Source: an uncultured Chlorobiaceae bacterium
GTDB lineage: Bacteria > Bacteroidota > Chlorobiia > Chlorobiales > Chlorobiaceae
Direction: 5' to 3'
Assembly (NCBI GenBank): GCA_903917955.1
Contig: CAIXCO010000011.1
Span: 1-6,088, forward strand
Length of the DNA stretch: 6,088 nt
The position numbers and the translations under genes were made by a program. The notes below the pieces were generated by a model. The model was not told the origin of the DNA, ran no database searches, and saw only the letters and a program-made list of their open reading frames with translations. Of this stretch, positions 1-5,625 are shown one piece after another; the first letter of the stretch is position 1, and each line of letters starts with the position of its first letter.

Positions 1-3000
1 AAACAGTGGTCGCAGGTGGCCTCCGACATTCTGGCCCAGAAGTATTTCCGTAAAACCGGCATTCCCCTCTATGATGAAAAGGGAGCTGCTGTGACCGACA
101 GCGAGGGCAAGGTGGTAACCGGCAGTGAGCATTCGATTCGCCAGGTGGTGCATCGCATGGCGGGTTGCTGGAAGGATTGGGGTGAAAAGAACCGTTACTT
201 CGATACGCCGGATGATGCTGCGGCCTTTTATGATGAGGTGGCCTTTATGATGCTCAAGCAGATGGCCGCTCCCAACTCTCCGCAGTGGTTCAATACGGGG
301 CTCAATTTTGCCTACGGCACTACCGGCCCGGCCCAGGGCCATTTTTATGTTGACCCCGAGAGCGGGGAGGTAAAGGAGTCGGAGGATGCCTACGGGCGCC
401 CTCAGGCCCACGCCTGTTTTATTCAGTCGGTCAGTGACGATCTGGTCAATGAGGGGGGGATTTTTGATCTCGCCATTCGTGAGGCTCGGGTCTTCAAGTT
501 TGGCAGTGGTTCGGGTACCAACTACTCCAACCTCCGTTCGGGCGGGGAGAAGTTAAGCGGCGGCGGCAGTTCTTCGGGCCTGATGAGTTTTCTCAAGATA
601 TTTGATTCGGCGGCGGGTGCCATCAAGTCGGGCGGGACGACACGCCGTGCTGCCAAGATGGTCATTGTTGATATCGACCATCCCGATGTGGAGAAATTTA
701 TTGAGTGGAAGGCGAAGGAGGAGGACAAGGTGGCCTCACTGGTGGCCGGTTCGCGTATCTGCTCCCGTTTTCTTCAGGCAATTGTTGAAGAGGCTCTCGC
801 CAATGGCGCCGACCGCAAGACGAACGCCCGTCTGCACCGCCTGATACAGAATGCGCTCAGCCGTGCTGTGCCGATGAGCTATATCCTCCGTGTGCTTGCT
901 CTTGTTGAGCAGGGCTACACCTCCCTTGATTTTGAGGAGTACAACTCCAACTACGAGTCGGAAGCCTATCAAACCGTTGGCGGGCAGAATTCGAACAATA
1001 CCGTTCGGATGACCAACGAGTTCATGAAAGCGGTCGAAAATGATGACGTCTGGCCACTTCGTGAGCGCACAACCGGCAAGACCGCAAGGGTGGTCAGGGC
1101 GCGTGACTTGTGGGAGAAAATTTTGCTCAGCGCATGGAAGTGTGCCGATCCCGGTTTGCAGTTCGATACCACCATCAACGAGTGGCACACCTGCCCCAAA
1201 AGCGGACGCATCAACGCGAGTAACCCCTGCTCGGAATACATGTTCCTTGATGATACCGCCTGCAATCTGGCCAGCCTCAATCTGATCCATTTTATTGATG
1301 AGGCTTCGGGCAAGATGAAGGTGAGGGAGTTGCAGCACGCTTCGAGTCTTTGGACTATCGTGCTTGAAATTTCAGTCCTTATGGCGCACTTTCCATCAAA
1401 GGAGATTGCGCGGCTCAGTTATGAGTTCAGAACCCTTGGTCTCGGCTTTGCCAATCTCGGTACGGTGCTGATGGTCTTCGGGATTCCCTACGATTCACCC
1501 AAGGCGCTTGCTCTCGCCGGAGCAATTTCTGCGGTGATGACCGGTCAGGCTTATGTCACTTCGGCAGAGATGGCCCGTGATCTCGGTACCTTCTTCGGCC
1601 ATGATGCAAACCGTGAGGAGATGCTTCGCGTTATTCGCAACCATCGCCGGGCGGCAAAGAACATGTCGGAAGAGGAGTACGAGGGGTTGTCGATCAAGCC
1701 GCGTGGCATTGATTCGGAGTATTGCCCCGGTGAGCTTTTCGAAGCGGCTGGAAAGGTGTGGGATGAGGCGCTGGAGAGGGGCACTCAGTACGGATTCCGT
1801 AATGCGCAGGTGAGTGTTATTGCTCCTACCGGCACCATTGGTCTGGTGATGGATTGCGATACTACCGGTATTGAGCCTGAGTTTGCCATTGTCAAGTTCA
1901 AGAAACTTGCGGGCGGGGGCTATTTCAAGATTGTCAACCAGTCGGTGCATAAAGCTTTGGAGCGGCTCGGGTACAGTGCTGCGCAGATTGACGATATTGA
2001 GCACTATTGCAAAGGTCATGGCACTCTTGCCGGTGCTCCCTCAATTAACCGGTCGTGGCTCAAGAGCCGTGGTTTCCCGGATGACAAGATTGAAATTGTT
2101 GAATCGCAGTTGGAAACCGTGTTCGATATCCGTTTTGCCTTTAACAAATGGATTCTGGGTGAGGATTTCTGTGCCGCGCTCGGCTTTACCGAAGAGCAGC
2201 TCAGCGACCCTGATTTTGACATGCTGCAGGCGCTTGGCGCTACGGAGCGGGATGCCGAACTGGCCAATGACTATGTTTGCGGTACCATGACCATCGAGGG
2301 TGCGCCTCACTTGAAACTGGAGCATCTGCCAGTCTTCGATTGCGCCAGCCGCTGCGGTCGCAAAGGGCTTCGCTACATCAAGCACATGGCCCACGTTCGC
2401 ATGATGTCTTCCGTACAGCCCTTTATTTCAGGCGCAATCTCCAAGACGGTCAATATGCCGGGTTCCGCCACCACCATCGAAATCGGTGAAGTTTTTCAGG
2501 CGGCATGGCTGCAGATGGTCAAGGCGATCACCATCTACCGTGATGGATCGAAGCTCTCCCAGCCGCTCAATAGTTCGAGTTTGCAGGATCTCGACGAGAT
2601 TATCATGCTTGGAACAGAGGAGAGCCTTGATGAAACCAGGGGGCCTCGGGAGGTTCAGGAGCGTATTGTTGAGCGAGTCTACCACCGTTCCGAGCGCAGG
2701 ATGCTGCCAAAACGGAGAAAGGGTTATATCCGTGAAGCTCACGTCGGCGGCCACAAGGTCTTTCTCCGGACAGGGGAGTACGACGATGGCTCTCTTGGTG
2801 AGGTCTTTATCGACATGTACAAGGAGGGAGCCTCGTTCAAGGGGTTGCTCAACTGTTTTGCCGTGCTCGCCTCCAAGGCATTGCAATATGGTATGCCACT
2901 CGAAGAGCTGGTTGACAGCTTCACCTTTACCCGCTTTGAGCCTGCTGGGGCAGTTCAGGGGCACAATGTTATCAAGAACTCCACCTCCATTCTTGACTAT

Positions 3001-3294
3001 GTCTTCCGCTCTATCGGCTACGACTATCTGGGCCGCAAGGATTTTGTGCATGTCAAGGCCGTTGATGAAATGGTGGAGAGCAATGGTGAAAACGGTCATG
3101 CACCGGTTGCTGAGCCATCACTCGCCCTGCATATTGAGCCGGAGCGCTCTGCAACCCGCAAAAGCCAGGTCTATCAGGCCAAAGTTCAGGGTTATACCGG
3201 CGAGCAGTGCGAAAATTGCGGTTCCATGCGCGTCAAGCAGAACGGAACCTGCAAGGTGTGTGACGATTGCGGTATGACTACGGGGTGCTCGTAA
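1..3294 (+). CDS. nrdJ: Vitamin B12-dependent (class II) ribonucleotide reductase, 5' end missing
   Basis: The enzyme reduces ribonucleotides to deoxyribonucleotides in the cytoplasm, using adenosylcobalamin to make the active-site thiyl radical. The frame is open from base 1; the residues before the GTG at 16 (KQWSQ) still match the family, which commonly has a WSQ motif here, so the real start is upstream and GTG 16 is internal. Numbering from 16: redox cysteine C134 (AHACFIQS), GSGSGTN at 163-169, SGGTTRR at 205-211, radical motif NPCSE with N403, C405 and E407, second redox cysteine C416 (11 after C405, the class II spacing), and APTGTIG at 603-609. A TSCPD-like domain spans about 904-975. 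The tail is zinc-ribbon-like, with C1065/C1068, C1079, C1082/C1085 and C1091, and likely re-reduces the active site. An extra segment at about 239-323 is, as I recall, usual for the long form. No intein is visible. The frame ends at TAA 3292-3294, followed by a terminator. Identification is secure; the N-terminal length is unknown. Confidence 0.96.
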   Translation, partial: KQWSQVASDILAQKYFRKTGIPLYDEKGAAVTDSEGKVVTGSEHSIRQVVHRMAGCWKDWGEKNRYFDTPDDAAAFYDEVAFMMLKQMAAPNSPQWFNTGLNFAYGTTGPAQGHFYVDPESGEVKESEDAYGRPQAHACFIQSVSDDLVNEGGIFDLAIREARVFKFGSGSGTNYSNLRSGGEKLSGGGSSSGLMSFLKIFDSAAGAIKSGGTTRRAAKMVIVDIDHPDVEKFIEWKAKEEDKVASLVAGSRICSRFLQAIVEEALANGADRKTNARLHRLIQNALSRAVPMSYILRVLALVEQGYTSLDFEEYNSNYESEAYQTVGGQNSNNTVRMTNEFMKAVENDDVWPLRERTTGKTARVVRARDLWEKILLSAWKCADPGLQFDTTINEWHTCPKSGRINASNPCSEYMFLDDTACNLASLNLIHFIDEASGKMKVRELQHASSLWTIVLEISVLMAHFPSKEIARLSYEFRTLGLGFANLGTVLMVFGIPYDSPKALALAGAISAVMTGQAYVTSAEMARDLGTFFGHDANREEMLRVIRNHRRAAKNMSEEEYEGLSIKPRGIDSEYCPGELFEAAGKVWDEALERGTQYGFRNAQVSVIAPTGTIGLVMDCDTTGIEPEFAIVKFKKLAGGGYFKIVNQSVHKALERLGYSAAQIDDIEHYCKGHGTLAGAPSINRSWLKSRGFPDDKIEIVESQLETVFDIRFAFNKWILGEDFCAALGFTEEQLSDPDFDMLQALGATERDAELANDYVCGTMTIEGAPHLKLEHLPVFDCASRCGRKGLRYIKHMAHVRMMSSVQPFISGAISKTVNMPGSATTIEIGEVFQAAWLQMVKAITIYRDGSKLSQPLNSSSLQDLDEIIMLGTEESLDETRGPREVQERIVERVYHRSERRMLPKRRKGYIREAHVGGHKVFLRTGEYDDGSLGEVFIDMYKEGASFKGLLNCFAVLASKALQYGMPLEELVDSFTFTRFEPAGAVQGHNVIKNSTSILDYVFRSIGYDYLGRKDFVHVKAVDEMVESNGENGHAPVAEPSLALHIEPERSATRKSQVYQAKVQGYTGEQCENCGSMRVKQNGTCKVCDDCGMTTGCS

Positions 3295-3316
3295 GCGACA
3301 GAGAACAGTCATAAAA

Positions 3317-3352
3317 AAAGGTCCGGACTCTCTTCTTGAAGTCCGGGCCTTT
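3317..3352. terminator. Bidirectional intrinsic terminator between convergent genes
   Basis: A 13-bp stem (3317-3329 with 3340-3352) contains one G-U wobble and closes a 10-base loop. It starts 22 bases after the nrdJ stop codon and lies 37 bases past the hydrolase stop on the other strand. On the minus strand the stem runs into seven T residues (the A run at 3313-3319), an excellent terminator for the hydrolase. On the plus strand the tail is TTTGTGTT, weaker but adequate for nrdJ. Confidence 0.9.
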
Positions 3353-3389
3353 GTGTTACAGGCAATTGAATGGGTAGCGTTTACACTTG

Positions 3390-4598
3390 CTACACGTGAT
3401 AAACGTATTTGCCGTCGCTGAACGGCACAAGGTTGATGGCTGTGTCATCCGGGTTTTTGTTGTTGAGCCACTTCAGGCAACTGCTCGTTAACCACTCCTC
3501 GCGTGTACCTGCAAATCCTGAATTGGCGGGATAGATGTCGATAAAGCGCCGGAAAAGCTCTGCGGTGAAGTCGGTCTCCTTGCCGACCGGTTTGTATTTT
3601 TCGGTATCCGGACAGCGTTTGCATGACGCGCTGCTGTCGGCCGTGGAGCAGATTTCACTGGGCGCAGTCAGGTATCCGCAATGGCTGCCTTTTTCAACAT
3701 TGGTGACCGTCGCCCATGAATCACTCGCTGAGGGAGCCATCTGGCTGTATTCGGTGTCATCCGAAGTTTCGGGCGACCATGCCTTTGGCTGTGATGTATC
3801 AAGGCAGGCACAATCGCACTGCCCGACAACCATCAGGTTCGGTATCGGTATGCTCTTCAGTTTTTCGCGGTACAATTTCATGCCGCCAAAAAGCGGGTTT
3901 TTCATATCGACAGGTGAGAGCTGCACAAGTCCGACGGGTTTGGCCTGGTTCTCCGGCCCCCATTGCGAGAGCTTGTCGGTCACTCTTGGAAAGGCAACCC
4001 GGTCGTACACAATGGGATCAAACTTCTGCTTTGTTGCTTCTCCGATCGCCTGGAGGTTGTCAAATCCGGTTGCAGCCACCTGTGCATGCGCCCCCCCGAC
4101 AGAGTGACCGGCAAAAATGACATTGTTGGAGTTCATGAACTGAAACTGCTTCGATCGGCTTGCATTGTAGAAGGTGCTGGTGGCGCCGAAACAGATGAGA
4201 TAGGAGGCAGCAAGGTAGGCTTCCTGCCCAACTCTCGGATTGCCGCCGAAATCAGTTGTAGGAGTAAATTCGTTTTGCTTGTGTGTTGAGGTTACGAAAG
4301 CCATAGCCCAGTTCTTTTCTACAATGGCAGAGGTATAGTTGTAGAAATAGGAGGGGTAGTTGGCAAACAAGGGAGGCGGCTCGTTGCTGAACATGCCTGC
4401 AAGCAGTCGTTTTGGAAGGTAGAAGAGATCGGGACCGATCATGAAACCATGATTGAACATCACCAGACCATTTGCTTTCCGGTCTTTCGGATAATAAACA
4501 TCCATCGCTATTTCCGTGAAACTCAGATCTTGAGGAGTATACTGCATCCAGAAGTAGACTCTTTTGAAACAGTAGTCATTGATGAGGATTGGTTCCAT
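3390..4598 (-). CDS. Cysteine-rich alpha/beta hydrolase (possible chlorophyllase/lipase-like esterase)
   Basis: This 402-residue protein has the marks of a serine hydrolase of the alpha/beta fold. The nucleophile elbow is GHSVGG at 164-169 with Ser166; the HG of FNHGF (H50-G51) follows a core strand and probably lines the oxyanion hole; Asp262 after the strand LMVVGQ is the likely acid; and His306 in KGSHCGYL is the likely catalytic histidine. The substrate cannot be told. The HGF and GHSxGG layout recalls chlorophyllase and platelet-activating-factor-acetylhydrolase-like enzymes, but this is inference. It has ten cysteines, including CDCAC at 261-265 beside the proposed acid, C307 next to the histidine, and C317, C326, C329. 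No signal peptide is visible, and an in-frame TAA at 4605-4607 rules out an N-terminal extension, so a cytoplasmic location is likely. The ATG at 4598 lacks a clear Shine-Dalgarno sequence. Transcription ends at the shared terminator near 3317. Confidence 0.85.
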   Translation of the reverse strand: MEPILINDYCFKRVYFWMQYTPQDLSFTEIAMDVYYPKDRKANGLVMFNHGFMIGPDLFYLPKRLLAGMFSNEPPPLFANYPSYFYNYTSAIVEKNWAMAFVTSTHKQNEFTPTTDFGGNPRVGQEAYLAASYLICFGATSTFYNASRSKQFQFMNSNNVIFAGHSVGGAHAQVAATGFDNLQAIGEATKQKFDPIVYDRVAFPRVTDKLSQWGPENQAKPVGLVQLSPVDMKNPLFGGMKLYREKLKSIPIPNLMVVGQCDCACLDTSQPKAWSPETSDDTEYSQMAPSASDSWATVTNVEKGSHCGYLTAPSEICSTADSSASCKRCPDTEKYKPVGKETDFTAELFRRFIDIYPANSGFAGTREEWLTSSCLKWLNNKNPDDTAINLVPFSDGKYVYHV

Positions 4599-4746
4599 GA
4601 TGAGTTAGTTATGTTTTGATAAAAGCCATTACGTTTTGAATAACAATAAATCTTGCTATTTTTCCGCGCATACGTTGAATGTACACATCAAGTCGAAGAA
4701 TTCAGCAGTCGTGTCCTGTAAAAAAATAAATACTTTGTCACTGGCT
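4599..4746. other. Intergenic gap between the two minus-strand genes
   Basis: This 148-base stretch holds no convincing gene. It contains the direct repeat at 4609-4640, an ACGTTGAA word at 4672-4679 that also occurs upstream of the flavoprotein, and an A-rich run at 4720-4730 that reads as a T tract on the minus strand. I could not pick out a convincing promoter for the hydrolase, though its own promoter here is likely given the gap size. Confidence 0.5.
4609..4640. repeat. Direct repeat in the hydrolase leader
   Basis: Two 12-base copies, TTATGTTTTGAT at 4609-4620 and TTACGTTTTGAA at 4629-4640, agree at 10 positions and repeat with a 20-base period, about two helical turns. They sit 10 bases or more upstream of the hydrolase ATG (minus strand). 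Tandem binding sites for a regulator are possible, but the region is A/T-rich and chance similarity is not excluded. Confidence 0.4.
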
Positions 4747-4757
4747 TCAGGCGCCAG
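4720..4757 (-). terminator. Possible weak terminator after the flavoprotein gene
   Basis: On the minus strand a 5-bp stem (CTGGC/GCCAG, 4741-4745 with 4753-4757, 7-base loop) overlaps the TGA stop, and a TTTATTTTTTT tract follows about 10 bases later (4720-4730). The short stem and the gap before the T tract make it poor as an intrinsic terminator; read-through into the hydrolase remains possible. Confidence 0.3.
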
Positions 4758-5376
4758 CCTTGACTGATGTACATGCAGCAAGTTTGTGGCCGAGTTTATG
4801 CGCCTTGTGGATTGTTCCTTTTTTCAGCTCCTGATGCTGCTGTTGTGCGGCCAGTCCGATAAAGAGTGTTCCGATCGTTTCAGCCCCAAGCATGGTTGCG
4901 GCAGATTTAAGCCGCCTGGTTACATCTCCGGTTAACTGTGCAAGAATACCAGGAGCAGCAGAAGAGGCTACGAGTACCGCCCGTTTTGATTTTCCGGGAC
5001 GACGGGCTTTGGGGGCTGGTGCTCCCCAGGGCCAGTAGGCCGTGCAGACAAGTCGTTCAATAAAGGTTTTCATCAGAGCCGTGACCGTTCCGGCATTCAT
5101 CGGTGAAGCAAGAACAAGGGCGTCAGCACGTTCAATCTCTTGCAAGAGAGCGCCCATATCATCATCAAGGATACAGACGCCATAGTTGTCACCGGCAACC
5201 TGGGTGCAACTGCGGCAGTTGGTGCAGAATGCAAGCCGCTTGTCGAGCAGGGAGATTTTACGGGTTACAGCACCTCTCTCACGTGCAGAGGCAAGTATCT
5301 CATCGACAGCCCTTTCAATAATGCCCTCTTTGCGGTAGCTGCCGACAATAGCAAGTATGTTTACAGGAGTATTCAT
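4747..5376 (-). CDS. NAD(P)H-dependent FMN reductase / iron-sulfur flavoprotein-like oxidoreductase
   Basis: The protein belongs to the flavodoxin-fold family of FMN-binding oxidoreductases, cytoplasmic by its sequence. Numbered from the Met at 5376 (209 residues), strand NILAIVGS leads into the phosphate-binding loop GSYRKEG (12-18). C51, C54, C57 and C68 form CX2CX2CX10C. SPMNAG (91-96), followed by TALMKTFIERL, is the usual flavin-contact loop and helix; WPWGAP at 115-120 and ASSAAPG at about 137-143 form the later flavin-side loops. Iron-sulfur flavoproteins bind a 4Fe-4S cluster through a similar but tighter cysteine motif, so cluster binding is plausible, not shown. I chose the start at 5376 because the family begins a few residues before the first strand; ATGs at 5382 and 5436 are also in frame, the latter adding 20 residues that look non-conserved. 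None has a good Shine-Dalgarno sequence. The electron donor and physiological substrate cannot be read from the sequence. Confidence 0.85.
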   Translation of the reverse strand: MNTPVNILAIVGSYRKEGIIERAVDEILASARERGAVTRKISLLDKRLAFCTNCRSCTQVAGDNYGVCILDDDMGALLQEIERADALVLASPMNAGTVTALMKTFIERLVCTAYWPWGAPAPKARRPGKSKRAVLVASSAAPGILAQLTGDVTRRLKSAATMLGAETIGTLFIGLAAQQQHQELKKGTIHKAHKLGHKLAACTSVKAGA

Positions 5377-5446
5377 CTTCATGTTGTGGAGTTGTTTTGG
5401 ACTTGCTGTTTTTTTCAGTTTTGGGTAAAAAGTCATAGCATCATCA

Positions 5447-5478
5447 CGTTGAAGATACGGTTTTTTGCACTTTCAACG
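5447..5478. promoter_or_regulatory. Inverted repeat upstream of the flavoprotein gene
   Basis: CGTTGAA at 5447-5453 and TTCAACG at 5472-5478 form a perfect 7-base inverted repeat separated by 18 bases. It lies about 70-100 bases upstream of the chosen start (5376), where an operator or a leader stem-loop would fit. The wide spacing is unusual for a simple dimeric operator. No partner regulator gene is seen nearby. Confidence 0.3.
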
Positions 5479-5540
5479 AAAATGGAGCAAGTTTACCCCC
5501 TCCCGTAGATTACCCTCAATACAAGGATAACGCTTCTTCC

Positions 5541-5559
5541 GAATCATTCTGCTTGATTC
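5541..5559. repeat. Hairpin 1 upstream of tnpB
   Basis: GAATCA and TGATTC form a perfect 6-bp stem around a 7-base loop. It contains TTGAT at 5553-5557, the same pentanucleotide known as the target of ISDra2, though this may be coincidence. Subterminal hairpins mark the ends of IS200/IS605 elements and are bound by TnpA, so this is a candidate left-end structure. Confidence 0.4.
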
Positions 5560-5562
5560 CCC

Positions 5563-5582
5563 TTTTAGGCTATTCACTAAAA
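5563..5582. repeat. Hairpin 2 upstream of tnpB
   Basis: TTTTAG and CTAAAA form a perfect 6-bp stem around an 8-base loop, beginning only three bases after hairpin 1. The stem is A/T-rich and weak as RNA, but could fold in single-stranded DNA, the substrate of IS200/IS605 transposition. Confidence 0.35.
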
Positions 5583-5590
5583 CAGAAACC

Positions 5591-5620
5591 GACAATTTTG
5601 GCGGATAGGTTACCTATATT
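5591..5620 (+). promoter_or_regulatory. Weak candidate promoter for tnpB
   Basis: TATATT at 5615-5620 resembles a -10 box, with a poor -35 (GACAAT, 5591-5596) 18 bases upstream. If used, transcription would start at about the tnpB ATG, giving a leaderless or nearly leaderless message, which would fit the missing Shine-Dalgarno sequence. The match is weak and the region A/T-rich. Confidence 0.2.
5605..5617. repeat. Palindrome (hairpin 3) just before the tnpB start
   Basis: ATAGGTTACCTAT is a perfect 13-base palindrome with a single central base, ending eight bases before the tnpB ATG. It could be an element-end hairpin, a repressor site, or a small structure limiting translation, since it takes up the region where a ribosome binding site would be expected. 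Confidence 0.4.
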
Positions 5621-5625
5621 AAAGT

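Larger units (their letters stand above)
5377..5625. other. Divergent intergenic region between flavoprotein gene and tnpB
   Basis: These 249 bases contain no gene I can support. The flavoprotein side (to about 5480) holds possible alternative starts of that gene and an inverted repeat; the tnpB side (5541-5617) holds three short hairpins. The outer left end of the insertion element must lie somewhere here, but without its mate I cannot place it. No tnpA-like gene is present on either strand. Confidence 0.6.

Noticed and set aside
16..18. GTG at 16 as the true nrdJ start
   Set aside because: The residues encoded before it (KQWSQ) fit the family and the frame is open to base 1, so the start is outside the window.
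2428..3099. 223-codon antisense frame inside nrdJ (also 736-1338, 1495-2019 and 2041-2394 on the minus strand)
   Set aside because: The opposite strand encodes a strongly conserved reductase throughout; the antisense translations show no recognisable motifs and are typical shadows of a G/C-rich gene.
2486..3277. 263-codon plus-strand frame overlapping the 3' part of nrdJ
   Set aside because: Its product is rich in Arg, Ser and Pro with no family features, while the nrdJ frame carries the TSCPD and zinc-ribbon regions here; it is a shadow.
1..3294. Intein in the reductase
   Set aside because: Ribonucleotide reductases often carry inteins, but the conserved motifs run without a large interruption and no splice-junction motifs are seen.
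3374..3393. GTAGC/GCTAC inverted repeat at the hydrolase stop
   Set aside because: Only 5 bp with a 10-base loop and no T tract; the strong terminator nearby makes it unnecessary.
3535..4107. 190-codon plus-strand frame opposite the hydrolase
   Set aside because: It covers the nucleophile elbow and other conserved parts of the minus-strand hydrolase and has no motif of its own.
5140..5508. 122-codon plus-strand frame over the flavoprotein start and intergenic region
   Set aside because: Most of it is antisense to the conserved FMN-binding N-terminus; nothing recognisable in its translation.
5377..5625. CRISPR array, tRNA or riboswitch in the intergenic region
   Set aside because: No regularly spaced repeats, no cloverleaf and no conserved riboswitch core found by eye; only short hairpins are present.
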